A stretch of DNA of 18,849 bases from JBBQTU01 sp038213005 (GCA_038213005.1 JBBQTU010000058.1:1-18849), one strand, 5' to 3'. Positions 7,800 through 15,141 are shown, counted from the first letter of the stretch. Notes: generated by a model from the sequence alone, not told the origin. Numbers and translations are program-made.

Positions 7800-8048
7800 A
7801 TGACCACATTGAGCATTTCGCTTCCCGCGCCGATGCGGAAGTTTGTCCAGCAGCAGGTGAAAGCCGGCAGTTTCAGCACATCCAGTGAATACATCCGCTC
7901 GCTGCTGCGAAGCGAGACGGAGCGGCAGAGGAAACTGGAGGCCTTGCGGAAGGATATCCAGGTGGCGATCGACCAGGTCGATCGTGGCGAATGCACCGGG
8001 CACGATGCTGAGTCTGTCCACGAATTCATTGACGGCATCAAGGCGTAA
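7800..8048 (+). CDS. ParD/CopG-family (ribbon-helix-helix) antitoxin, no toxin partner seen
   Basis: This 82-residue protein starts at ATG 7800 with AGAGGAG seven bases upstream. The N-terminus, MTTLSISLPAPMRKFVQQQV, followed by KAGSFSTSSEYIRSLLRSE, is the ParD/CopG pattern: a short beta strand that pairs in the dimer and binds DNA, then two helices. The C-terminal part (LEALRKDIQVAIDQVDRGEC) is the usual acidic tail that binds a ParE toxin. ParD proteins normally neutralise ParE and repress their own operon. The 134 bases to the next gene hold no ParE-like reading frame; the continuing frame gives only about 28 residues to a stop. It is therefore an orphan antitoxin or the remains of a pair. 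The length matches the family. Confidence 0.8.
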   Translation: MTTLSISLPAPMRKFVQQQVKAGSFSTSSEYIRSLLRSETERQRKLEALRKDIQVAIDQVDRGECTGHDAESVHEFIDGIKA

Positions 8049-8143
8049 GGCCGCAAACGTCTGGCGGCTCGGCAGAGGGAAAACATCGTGAGGCGCATGG
8101 GGCTCGCGATCTTGCGGCTGTGTTTGCAGGGTAGTTAGCGCTC

Positions 8144-8172
8144 TTTCGACGGGCACGCCGCGCCCCTATTAT
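8144..8172 (+). promoter_or_regulatory. Candidate promoter giving a leaderless or near-leaderless mqnC mRNA
   Basis: TTTCGA (8144-8149) and TATTAT (8167-8172) are 17 bases apart. The ATG of mqnC is only 10 bases after the -10 box and has no Shine-Dalgarno sequence, so the transcript would begin almost at the start codon. Confidence 0.35.
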
Positions 8173-8182
8173 CTGTGGCGAT

Positions 8183-9604
8183 ATGAGCAGTCTGTCTTTC
8201 GACATCGACGCGGTGATTGAGGGTCGCGCCCGGCTGACCGAGGCGCAGGCGCTGGAGTTGCATAGCACGGCTTCGCTGCATGACCTGGGACGGTGGGCCC
8301 ATGCGGTGACGCAGCGGCTGCATCCCGAGGACTACCGCACGTACGTCATCGACCGCAACATCAACTACACCAACGTCTGCACCGCGCGATGCACGTTCTG
8401 CGCGTTTCGTCGGGATGCGGGGGATGAGGATGCGTATTCGCTGTCGCCGCAGCAGGTGGCGGGGAAGATTCGCGAGCTGGTGGCGATCAACGGCACGCAG
8501 ATCCTGATGCAGGGCGGGATGAATGACCTGCTGCCGATCGAGTATTACGAGGACCTGCTGCGGGGGATCAAACGCGAGTTTCCGCAGGTGCATATCCACG
8601 CGTTCTCGCCGCCGGAGTTTGTGGAGTTTGAGAAGTATTTCGGCATGGATGTGCGGGAGATTTTGAGGCGGTTCAAGACGGCCGGGCTGGATACCGTGCC
8701 GGGCGGCGGCGGGGAGATATTCGCCCCGCGAGTGCGCTGGCGGATCAGTGCCGGGAAGGCGGATGCGGACAACTGGCTTCGGGTGATGCGGGTGGCGCAC
8801 GAGGAGGGGATGAGCACCAGCGCGACGATGCTGATCGGGCACATCGAGTTTGTGCGCGAGCGGATCGACCATATGGCGGCGATCCGGGATATGCAGGATT
8901 ATGCGTTGGCGCTGCGTGGCATGGACAGTGAGGCCGCAGTCGATCCCGCGGGCGTGATCGCCCGCGTCCAAGCCGCTCATCCGGGGGCGTTTGCTCGGTC
9001 CCCTTTCAGCATTCAGCATTCAGCATTCAGCATTTTCCCAGGTTCTTACATCGCGTTCATTCACTGGCCATTTCAGCGGGATAACACGCCGCTGGGGCGG
9101 GCGCGGGAATGGTCGCTGGAGGAGTATGGGCCGTTTGATGATTCACCGAACGAGGACATTCAGAAGGGGCGGGTCGTGCGAATGGCCGGGGCGCATGAGT
9201 ATCTCAAGACGCTGGCGATCGCGCGGCTGTTCCTGGACAACGTGAAGTCGCTGCAGGCGTCGTGGGTGACGATGGGGCCGCGACTGGGGCAGTTGGCGCT
9301 GATGTTTGGCGCCAACGACATGGGCAGCGTGATGATGGAGGAGAACGTCGTCAGCGCGGCCGGGACGACGTACAAGCTGAACGAGCGGGAAATCTGCCGG
9401 CTGATCCGCGATGCCGGGTGGATTCCGGCGCAGCGCGACCAGTATTACCACGTCCTGCGGCGGCACGATGGTGCGGATTCGCCGGACCTGGTGGCCGACG
9501 CCAATCCGCCGCTGCGGAATGTGAAGAAGGTGGATGCCACGCACATCGGGGCGGCACCCGGCATCGAACTCACCAGCGACATACAGATACTGGGCGATGA
9601 GTGA
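8183..9604 (+). CDS. mqnC: Cyclic dehypoxanthinyl futalosine synthase (radical SAM), with internal repeat insertion
   Basis: This radical SAM enzyme cyclises dehypoxanthine futalosine in the futalosine route to menaquinone. The cluster motif is C66-x3-C70-x2-C73 within IDRNINYTNVCTARCTFCAF. Other family markers are QGGMNDLLPIEYYEDLLRGI, HIHAFSPPEFVEFEKYFG, LDTVPGGGGEIFAPRVRW, FIHWPFQRDNTPLGRA and LMFGANDMGSVMMEENVV. The protein has 473 residues against roughly 370 for typical MqnC. Part of the excess is an insertion at about residues 243-286, where DMQDY is normally separated from AFIHWPFQ by only a few residues. This stretch is encoded by a palindrome and a heptamer tandem repeat. The rest is a C-terminal tail of about 45 residues. 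No other mqn gene is in the window. The insertion sits in the barrel region, so activity is likely but not certain. Confidence 0.93.
   Translation: MSSLSFDIDAVIEGRARLTEAQALELHSTASLHDLGRWAHAVTQRLHPEDYRTYVIDRNINYTNVCTARCTFCAFRRDAGDEDAYSLSPQQVAGKIRELVAINGTQILMQGGMNDLLPIEYYEDLLRGIKREFPQVHIHAFSPPEFVEFEKYFGMDVREILRRFKTAGLDTVPGGGGEIFAPRVRWRISAGKADADNWLRVMRVAHEEGMSTSATMLIGHIEFVRERIDHMAAIRDMQDYALALRGMDSEAAVDPAGVIARVQAAHPGAFARSPFSIQHSAFSIFPGSYIAFIHWPFQRDNTPLGRAREWSLEEYGPFDDSPNEDIQKGRVVRMAGAHEYLKTLAIARLFLDNVKSLQASWVTMGPRLGQLALMFGANDMGSVMMEENVVSAAGTTYKLNEREICRLIRDAGWIPAQRDQYYHVLRRHDGADSPDLVADANPPLRNVKKVDATHIGAAPGIELTSDIQILGDE
8909..9040 (+). repeat. Repeat-type insertion inside mqnC: palindrome plus (CAGCATT)x4
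   Basis: The segment encoding the extra residues holds a perfect 8-bp stem, CGCGGGCG-TGAT-CGCCCGCG (8947-8966). It also holds four exact tandem copies of CAGCATT (9007-9034), translated as SIQHSAFSI. Boundaries are estimated from where MqnC homology stops and resumes. The insertion is in frame overall, but because the unit is 7 bases, gain or loss of one copy would shift the frame. Confidence 0.7.
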
Positions 9605-9697
9605 GGCGGGCGGGAACCGAGCGGTGGGCGAAGCCCAGCGAAGAAACGGATACTTCAGCAGGCTTCCGTATCGTCTGGCGTGTGCTAGAATCCTCTT

Positions 9698-9868
9698 GTG
9701 ATCGTGGAGAGTGTCATCAATGACGCGGCCAGGCGGATCCTCGCGGCGACGCCGAAGGGATCGCGCGTGATCTTGTTCGGTTCTTACGCGCGAGGGGACG
9801 CTCACGATGGCAGCGACCTGGACTTTCTCGTCGTTGAGCCGCAGCTTCAGGATCGCCACAACTGCTAA
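9698..9868 (+). pseudogene. Truncated MNT-type nucleotidyltransferase (MntA-like) stub
   Basis: From GTG at 9698 to TAA at 9866 the frame encodes 56 residues. It contains the nucleotidyltransferase core GSYARGDAHDGSDLDFLVVE, in which GS and D-x-D are the nucleotide- and metal-binding residues. Complete minimal MNT proteins are about 100 residues and carry a third acidic residue further on. Here the frame ends shortly after the D-x-D strand. MNT proteins usually pair with a HEPN toxin and inactivate it by AMPylation. No HEPN gene is adjacent. A -10-like TAGAAT (9686-9691) lies just upstream with no ribosome site, so it may be leaderless. I read it as a 3'-truncated relic. The rest of the gap (9605-9697 and 9869-10073) has only small hairpins, such as TGGGC-GAA-GCCCA at 9625-9637. 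Confidence 0.65.
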
Positions 9869-9963
9869 TCTGGGTTTCAAATCGGCAAGCCATGCGATTG
9901 TCCCAGTCACCGCGTAGCCCGGATTGTCTGGGCACGCGCCCATGATCGACCCCCGTCAAACGA

Positions 9964-9991
9964 TTGCACAGAATCGCGGGGATGGTAGGAT
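9964..9991 (+). promoter_or_regulatory. Weak candidate promoter upstream of fucI
   Basis: TTGCAC (9964-9969) and TAGGAT (9986-9991) are separated by 16 bases, 82 bases before the fucI start. A small hairpin, GGCCG-TGAG-CGGCC (10021-10034), would lie in the leader. The match to consensus is modest. Confidence 0.28.
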
Positions 9992-10073
9992 AGCTGCCCG
10001 AATACCCGGTGTGTTGGTGTGGCCGTGAGCGGCCGCAACCCGTGTTCGACTTTGTCCACAAGGAGATAATCGC

Positions 10074-11882
10074 ATGGCTTCCGCTACCCCCGTTACCGGC
10101 AATCGTCTGATCGGATCGCTTCCCAAGGTGGGCATTCGCCCGGCCATTGATGGCCGACGCAAGGGCGTTCGCGAGTCGCTCGAGGCGCAGACCATGGGCA
10201 TGGCCCAGGCTGCGGCCAAACTGATCACGGAGAATCTGCGGCATGCATCGGGCGAGCCGGTGGAGTGCGTGATCGCCGACAGTTGTATCGGCGGGGTGGC
10301 GGAGTCGGCCAAGGCGGCCGAGAAGTTTGCCCGCGCGGGAGTTGGGATCTCGCTGACGGTGTCGCCCTGCTGGTGCTACGGGTCGGAGACGATGGATATG
10401 GACCCGCTGATGCCCAAGGCTGTGTGGGGCTTCAACGGCACCGAGCGCCCGGGCGCGGTGTACCTGGCGGCGGTGCTGGCCGGGCATTCGCAGAAGGGGC
10501 TGCCGGCGTTTGGCATCTATGGGCGTGATGTGCAGGATGCGGGCGAGAAGGGGATTCCGGCCGACGTGCAGGAGAAGATCCTGCGTTTCGTGAAGGCCGG
10601 TCTGGCGGCGGCCGCAATGAAAGGCAAGAGCTACATGTCGCTGGGCAATGTTTCGATGGGTATCGCCGGCTCGCTGGTGAACCACGACTTTTTCGAGCGT
10701 TACCTGGGCATGCGGGTGGAGACGGTGGATATGACCGAAATCCTCCGTCGCGTTGAGCGCGGCATCTATGACCCGGCGGAGTTCAAGAAGGCACTCGCAT
10801 GGGTGAAGGCCAACTGCAAGGAAGGCCCGGACTACAACTCAAAGGACAACACGTTCTCGGCCGAGGAAAAGGCCAAGGGTTGGGAATATTGCGTGAAGAT
10901 GGCGATGATCGGGCGCGACCTGATGGTTGGCAACCCGCGTCTGGCCGAGCTAGGATTCGTCGAGGAATCCAACGGGCACAACGCGATCGCGGCCGGCTTC
11001 CAGGGGCAGCGGCAGTGGACCGACCACCTGCCCAACGGCGATTTTATGGAGGCGATCCTCAACAGCTCGTTTGACTGGACGGGCAGGCGTCAGCCATACA
11101 TCATGGCGACCGAAAATGATGCGCTCAATGGCGTGGCAATGCTGTTTGGGCATCTGCTGACCGGCACCGCTCAGGTGTTCGCAGACGTGCGCACCTATTG
11201 GAGCCCGGCGGCCGTGAAGAAGGCGACCGGCTACAAGCTTACTGGCGTGGCCGCGGGCGGACTGATTCATCTGATCAACTCCGGCGCTGCGGCGCTGGAC
11301 GGCTGCGGACAGCAGAAGATCAAGGGCAAGCCCGCGATGAAGCCATTCTGGGAGATCAGCCAGGGCGAAGTCGATGCGTGCCTCAAGGCCACGCGGTGGG
11401 ACCCGGCCGTGCTGGAATACTTCCGCGGCGGGGGCTTCTCCAGCCAGTTTGTGACCCTGGGCGGCATGCCGATCACCATGAGCCGCCTGAATCTCATCGC
11501 GGGCGTTGGTCCGGTGCTGCAGATCGCAGAAGGCTGGACGTATGAACTGCCGGACAAGGTGCACAATATTCTTGACCAGCGCACCAGCCCGTCCTGGCCG
11601 ACGACGTGGTTCGCTCCGCGGCTGACCGGCAAGGGCGCGTTCACTGACGGCTACAGCGTCATGAACAACTGGGGCGCCAACCATGGCGCGTTCAGCTATG
11701 GCCACATTGGCGCGGACCTGATCTCGCTGGCATCGGTGCTGCGGATTCCGGTGTGCATGCACAACGTCGCCGAAGACCAGATCTTCCGGCCCAGCACGTG
11801 GGGCGCGTTCGGCACGGCCGACCTGGAAGGGGCCGACTACCGAGCCTGCGCCAACTTCGGTCCGATCTATGGGCGGATGTAA
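10074..11882 (+). CDS. fucI: L-fucose isomerase
   Basis: This 602-residue cytoplasmic, Mn-dependent enzyme interconverts L-fucose and L-fuculose, the first step of fucose breakdown; relatives also act on D-arabinose. Similarity to E. coli FucI is recognisable along the whole length: KVGIRPAIDGRRKGVRESLE, TVSPCWCYGSETMDMDP, WGFNGTERPGAVYLAAVLAG, AIAAGFQGQRQWTD, GTAQVFADVRTYWSP, PSWPTTWFAPRLTGKGAFTD. The metal ligands are present as E347 (ATEND), D371 (FADV) and H537 (GANHG), corresponding to E337, D361 and H528 of the E. coli enzyme. ATG 10074 has AAGGAG about eight bases upstream. No fucK, fucA or transporter gene lies next to it, so the gene is a single unit here. It ends 28 bases before a strong terminator. 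Confidence 0.97.
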   Translation: MASATPVTGNRLIGSLPKVGIRPAIDGRRKGVRESLEAQTMGMAQAAAKLITENLRHASGEPVECVIADSCIGGVAESAKAAEKFARAGVGISLTVSPCWCYGSETMDMDPLMPKAVWGFNGTERPGAVYLAAVLAGHSQKGLPAFGIYGRDVQDAGEKGIPADVQEKILRFVKAGLAAAAMKGKSYMSLGNVSMGIAGSLVNHDFFERYLGMRVETVDMTEILRRVERGIYDPAEFKKALAWVKANCKEGPDYNSKDNTFSAEEKAKGWEYCVKMAMIGRDLMVGNPRLAELGFVEESNGHNAIAAGFQGQRQWTDHLPNGDFMEAILNSSFDWTGRRQPYIMATENDALNGVAMLFGHLLTGTAQVFADVRTYWSPAAVKKATGYKLTGVAAGGLIHLINSGAAALDGCGQQKIKGKPAMKPFWEISQGEVDACLKATRWDPAVLEYFRGGGFSSQFVTLGGMPITMSRLNLIAGVGPVLQIAEGWTYELPDKVHNILDQRTSPSWPTTWFAPRLTGKGAFTDGYSVMNNWGANHGAFSYGHIGADLISLASVLRIPVCMHNVAEDQIFRPSTWGAFGTADLEGADYRACANFGPIYGRM

Positions 11883-11910
11883 TCGGCAACGGGTTGGTTT
11901 CTGAGATTCG

Positions 11911-11946
11911 CAAGGCCACGCCATCGGGCGTGGCCTTGCTGTTTTG
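11911..11946 (+). terminator. Rho-independent terminator of fucI
   Basis: CAAGGCCACGCC (11911-11922) and GGCGTGGCCTTG (11927-11938) form a perfect 12-bp stem with an ATCG loop, followed by CTGTTTTG. It starts 28 bases after the fucI stop. Confidence 0.85.
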
Positions 11947-11975
11947 TGGCACAAGCGTCGTCGCTTGTAGCCCAC
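11946..11975 (+). repeat. REP-like palindrome a (forward)
   Basis: Stem ACAAGCG (11951-11957) and CGCTTGT (11962-11968) with loop TCGT, flanked by GTGGC on the left and AGCCCAC on the right, which give additional GTGG/CCAC pairing. GTAG spans the right foot of the stem. Confidence 0.75.
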
Positions 11976-12007
11976 GGTTGATCGCGCTGTGAGCGTAGGA
12001 TGCGCCG

Positions 12008-12139
12008 GTCAATGCCGATTGCGCGGGGATCGTCTATTTTGGATCCGTGCCGCCTGGCTAAGGCTACAAGCGGGGACGCTTGTGCCACGAAGAGGCTACC
12101 GCCCCGCCGCCGACCGTGTCGTCGGCTTCGGCAGGCCGG
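12008..12139 (-). repeat. 132-bp repeat copy 1, containing REP-like palindrome b (inverted)
   Basis: This copy matches 12185-12315 with few substitutions and one single-base gap. It contains ACAAGCG-GGGA-CGCTTGT (12066-12083) flanked by GGCT and GCCAC, the inverse of palindrome a. It then runs on through a C-rich segment ending GGCAGGCCGG. Nothing coding is seen between 11947 and 12426 other than these repeats. Confidence 0.8.
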
Positions 12140-12184
12140 TCGCCCAAGTGCCACCTTTCAGTGCTGCCAGCATGGGCCGCACAG

Positions 12185-12315
12185 GTTAATACCGCTTGCG
12201 AGGGGATCGTCCACTTTGATCCGTGCCGCCTGGCCAAGGCTACAAGCGGGGACGCTTGTGCCACGAAGAGGCTACCGCCCCGCCGCCGACCGTGTCGTCG
12301 GTTTTGGCAGGCCGG
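12185..12315 (-). repeat. 131-bp repeat copy 2, containing REP-like palindrome c (inverted)
   Basis: Direct copy of 12008-12139, offset 176 bases at the hairpin. The stem ACAAGCG-GGGA-CGCTTGT (12242-12259) is identical to copy 1. It ends about 110 bases before the transposase start. Confidence 0.8.
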
Positions 12316-12426
12316 GTGTTGCCTTCTCACTGCGAGAACACGGCGATCTACTCATTGTCATCAAGACCGTCTCATTCAAGACCACCTCATCTTGAAACAG
12401 ACTGCGGAAGAAACTACCGTGGTTTC

Positions 12427-13053
12427 ATGCCTATGCCGTCTGGCTATGATCCCAAGGCTGCCGTACTGGCCAGTCGGCGGTGTCTGCCGCATCTGCGACA
12501 GGCCAATACCATCTACTATGTCACCTTTCGTCTGGCTGACTCGCTCCCGGCCGTCAAACTCACTTTCTGGCAGGATGAGTTGAGCAGACTCCTGAGCGAA
12601 CACCCGGAGATGCCGGCCGAGGAGCGATCGCTGTACGTTCCTCGCAAGATCGAACAGTGGCTGGATGGCGGACATGGCCAGTGCATCCTGAAGGATTCAG
12701 AACTGGCGGGCATGGTGCTCGACACGATGGCGTTCTTTGATAACCAACGCTACCTGCTGGATGAGTTTGTGATCATGCCTAACCATGTTCACGCCCTGGT
12801 GATGCCGATGGAAGGTCAGGAACTGGCCTTGATCGTCAGGGCGTGGAAGTCGGTTTCGGCGCATCAGATCAACCGGCGACTGGGACGCCACGGGGCGGTG
12901 TGGCAGCACGAGAGTTTTGATCACATCGTCCGCGACGAGCAGGCGCTTCTGCGATTCCGGCGATACATTCGCAGCAATCCCGCAAAGCTGCCCCTTGGGC
13001 ATTATCTGCTCGGGCAGGGCCAGTTCGAGGTGGGAGATCGGAAGTCTCCATGA
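12427..13053 (+). CDS. REP-associated tyrosine transposase (RAYT; Y1 HUH family)
   Basis: This 208-residue protein belongs to the Y1 transposase/TnpA-REP family, single-strand nucleases related to IS200/IS605 transposases that are thought to act on REP palindromes. The metal-binding HUH motif is H120-V-H122 within FVIMPNHVHALV. The catalytic tyrosine is most likely Y180 in FRRYIRSNPAKLP. Other family segments are NTIYYVTFRLADSLP, KIEQWLDGGHGQCILKD and HGAVWQHESFDHIVRDE. I chose ATG 12427 because homology begins close after it; the frame stays open back to 12223, but that part is repeat DNA. An in-frame ATG at 12433 is also possible, and no strong ribosome site is seen. All expected catalytic residues are present, so the gene looks intact. 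It is flanked on both sides by palindromes with the ACAAGCG stem, the presumed substrate. Confidence 0.9.
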   Translation: MPMPSGYDPKAAVLASRRCLPHLRQANTIYYVTFRLADSLPAVKLTFWQDELSRLLSEHPEMPAEERSLYVPRKIEQWLDGGHGQCILKDSELAGMVLDTMAFFDNQRYLLDEFVIMPNHVHALVMPMEGQELALIVRAWKSVSAHQINRRLGRHGAVWQHESFDHIVRDEQALLRFRRYIRSNPAKLPLGHYLLGQGQFEVGDRKSP

Positions 13054-13079
13054 GGCATGAGAATTCGTCGGTGTTCCTG

Positions 13080-13107
13080 TGGCATAAGCGTCCGCGCTTG
13101 TAGCCCA
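13080..13107 (+). repeat. REP-like palindrome d (forward)
   Basis: ATAAGCG (13084-13090) and CGCTTGT (13095-13101) form the stem, one pair being T-G, with loop TCCG. Flanks GTGGC and AGCCCAC match palindrome a. It begins 26 bases after the transposase stop. Confidence 0.7.
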
Positions 13108-13130
13108 CCGTTGATCGCGCGGTGAGCATT

Positions 13131-13283
13131 GGCTTCACGGGGCGATGCGACCCGCGCGGGGGTCGTCTGAGCGGCAGCCCGACTGTTTCCGGCTTCAATA
13201 AGGCGATGCCACCTGCGCGGGAATCGTCTACTTCGGATCCGTGCCGCCTGGCTAAGGCTACAAGCGGGGACGCTTGTGCCACG
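13131..13283 (-). repeat. Two 60-bp-spaced repeats ending in REP-like palindrome e (inverted)
   Basis: GGCTTCA...GGCGATGC...TCGTCT occurs at 13131-13168 and again at 13191-13229. From 13203 to 13283 the sequence matches the left-side repeats (12008-12139), including ACAAGCG-GGGA-CGCTTGT (13260-13277), then diverges. The remainder up to 13449 (13284-13449) holds nothing recognisable. Confidence 0.7.
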
Positions 13284-13449
13284 GACACGCACGACCATCG
13301 AAGAGTATGCCAGGAGAATGGCAGCCGCGCGGTGGCAGACGATCAAACGGTAGGCCATGCCATCCACAGTGGGCGGCCGGCGACTGCGTTAGCGCCGGTG
13401 GTTTGGGTGCGGCCGGACGCGAAATCCGTTGCGAGTGTGATACCATCGG

Positions 13450-15141
13450 ATGGATATGGCGTGGCAACTGCTCTACGAGGTTCTGTTTCTGCTGACTGCG
13501 GCCATGGTGCTGGGCGCTGTGGCAGCGCGCTTGCGCCAGAGCGTTATCGTCGGCTATCTCCTGGCCGGGGCGCTGGCCGGGCCTAATGCGCTGAACCTGG
13601 TCAGCACTCAGGACACCGTGGAGTTAATGGCCGAGCTCGGGGTCGCGACGCTGCTATTCACGATCGGGCTGGAATTTTCGTGGCGCGACCTGGTGCGTCA
13701 TGGGCGGGCGGTGCTGGCCGGCGGGACGCTGCAGATAGTGCTGACGGGATCGGTGGTCTTCATCGCCGCCCGTGTGCTGGGAGCCTCCATCATGGAATCC
13801 GTCGCCTTTGCCGCGATGGTGCCGATGTCCAGCACGGCTTCGGTGATGCGGATTCTGGCTGACCGCGCGGCTTTGGAGACGCCGTATGGGCGAACCAGCA
13901 TGGGAATCCTCCTGCTGCAGGATGTGACGATTCTTCCGCTGACGTTGCTGGTGACGGCCCTTGCCGCGGGGGGCGGGTTTGCGACGGTGGCGATGAACAT
14001 GGGGCGTACGCTGGGGTATGGCGCGGGTGTGTTTCTGGCCATCCTGCTGGTGGTCAACTTCGCGGTACCGCGGCTGATGAACCTTCGCGACTGGTCGCGG
14101 CATCGCGAACTGCCGATCATCATGGCGATCGTGCTGGCGCTGGGATCGGCGGCCGGGGCGCACGCGGTGGGCATTGCGCCTGCGATGGGCGCTTTCGTGG
14201 CCGGGTTGCTGCTGGCTCAGTCGCCATTCGCGGTGCAGGTCAGGGCCGACGTGTCGCCGCTTCGGACGCCGCTGGTAGTGATATTCTTTGCCTCAGTCGG
14301 CATGCTCAGCGATCCGGCGTGGGTGCTGCACAACCTGGGCTGGGTGCTGCTGGTGACAGGCCTGGTGCTTCTACTCAAGACAGCTCTCACATGGCTGATC
14401 CTGACACTGATGCACCAGCCGGCAGGAATGAGTCTGGCGACAGGGCTGTGCATTGCGCAGGTCGGCGAATTCTCATTCGTGCTGGCGAACATCGGACGCG
14501 AGACGCTGCTCTCGAAAGACAGCTTCCGCCTGATCGTAGCGGTGACGGTTCTGTCCCTGCTGGCGACGCCCTACATGGTCGCGGCGGCATTTCCGCTGGC
14601 GGGCGTCATCGAGCGATTGCGGCGGCTGGTCAAGCCCGAGGGCGATCGGGCCCCGGCGGTGGCAGAGGAGGCCGGGACCCGGCCGGAGATACTGCTGGTG
14701 GGTTTCGGGCCGGCCGGGCAGCGTGTGGCCGAGTCGCTCATGGAAGCGCATAGCGAGGCGATCATGGTGGTGGACATCAACCCCCGCAACGCCGCAGTAG
14801 CCGAGCGTTACTCGCTGCGGACGCTGGTAGGCAACGCCGACCAGAGCGAGGTGCTGGAGCGTGCGGGAATTCACCGGGCGCGGGTGGTTGTGGTGACGGT
14901 GCCCGATCCGGCGGCGAGCAAACAGATCATCACCCTGTGTCGGGCGATGAATCCTGACGTCCGGGTGGTTGTCCGCGCTCGCTATCATGCGTATCGATGG
15001 GAACTGCAACTCGCCGGGGCGGATGCCGTCATTGATGAAGAAGAACAGGTCGGCCGGCGTCTTGCGGCCGAGGTCCGAAAGACGCTGCGAGAGTCGGCCA
15101 GACCAGAGAATCCGGATCATCCGGTGCCACAGCAAGGCTGA
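13450..15141 (+). CDS. CPA2-family monovalent cation:proton antiporter with TrkA-N domain (KefB/KefC/YbaL type)
   Basis: This 563-residue inner-membrane protein has about 12 hydrophobic segments in residues 4-390 and a cytoplasmic Rossmann domain from about 412. The transporter part has the CPA2 features LLAGALAGP, GVATLLFTIGLEFSWRDL, MVPMSSTASVMRIL and LLLQDVTILPL. In the last of these, Gln-Asp is the arrangement of K+-type Kef antiporters. Near the end are GMSLATGLCIAQVGEFSFVL. The soluble part starts ILLVGFGPAGQRVAESL (G-F-G-P-A-G nucleotide motif near 416) and continues MVVDINPRNAAVAE and TLVGNADQSEVLERAGI, a TrkA-N/RCK fold that gates by NAD(H). No TrkA-C domain follows. It probably exchanges K+ (or Na+) for protons. 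No Shine-Dalgarno sequence precedes ATG 13450; an in-frame ATG at 13456 is an alternative. It stands alone after the REP region. Confidence 0.92.
   Translation: MDMAWQLLYEVLFLLTAAMVLGAVAARLRQSVIVGYLLAGALAGPNALNLVSTQDTVELMAELGVATLLFTIGLEFSWRDLVRHGRAVLAGGTLQIVLTGSVVFIAARVLGASIMESVAFAAMVPMSSTASVMRILADRAALETPYGRTSMGILLLQDVTILPLTLLVTALAAGGGFATVAMNMGRTLGYGAGVFLAILLVVNFAVPRLMNLRDWSRHRELPIIMAIVLALGSAAGAHAVGIAPAMGAFVAGLLLAQSPFAVQVRADVSPLRTPLVVIFFASVGMLSDPAWVLHNLGWVLLVTGLVLLLKTALTWLILTLMHQPAGMSLATGLCIAQVGEFSFVLANIGRETLLSKDSFRLIVAVTVLSLLATPYMVAAAFPLAGVIERLRRLVKPEGDRAPAVAEEAGTRPEILLVGFGPAGQRVAESLMEAHSEAIMVVDINPRNAAVAERYSLRTLVGNADQSEVLERAGIHRARVVVVTVPDPAASKQIITLCRAMNPDVRVVVRARYHAYRWELQLAGADAVIDEEEQVGRRLAAEVRKTLRESARPENPDHPVPQQG

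Larger units (their letters stand above)
11946..13283. mobile_element. REP/RAYT locus: transposase-like gene between composite palindromic units
   Basis: The RAYT gene (12427-13053) lies between two composite units. Each begins with a palindrome read GTGGC-ACAAGCG-N4-CGCTTGT-AGCCCAC (11946-11975; slightly decayed at 13080-13107) and ends with the same element inverted (12062-12088; 13256-13282). An extra inverted copy is at 12238-12263. The bases after the forward palindromes are also conserved: 11967-11994 and 13100-13127 match with two differences. The left unit begins directly after the fucI terminator; the right unit ends about 165 bases before the antiporter gene. No target duplication or insertion-sequence ends were seen. 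This is the arrangement expected of a REP-associated tyrosine transposase with its BIMEs. Confidence 0.75.

Noticed and set aside
8049..8182. ParE toxin following the ParD gene
   Set aside because: All frames are short, and the in-frame continuation gives about 28 residues with no ParE pattern.
8135..9019. Minus-strand 294-codon ORF
   Set aside because: Antisense shadow of mqnC, which has clear radical SAM motifs.
9717..10685. Minus-strand 322-codon ORF, and the similar one at 9143-9943
   Set aside because: Antisense to the MNT stub, the fucI start and the mqnC end; Arg/His-rich translation without family likeness.
10950..11975. Minus-strand 341-codon ORF
   Set aside because: Antisense shadow of fucI that even runs through its terminator.
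12000..12395. ORFs across the repeat region (plus 12000-12395, minus 12064-12330 and others)
   Set aside because: Open frames caused by the repeated GC-rich DNA; the same translated words recur in each copy.
12223..12426. N-terminal extension of the RAYT frame back to ATG 12223
   Set aside because: These codons translate the palindromic repeat and spacer; family likeness starts after ATG 12427.
11946..13283. CRISPR array
   Set aside because: Repeats are few, palindromic, irregularly spaced and in both orientations, and no cas gene is present.
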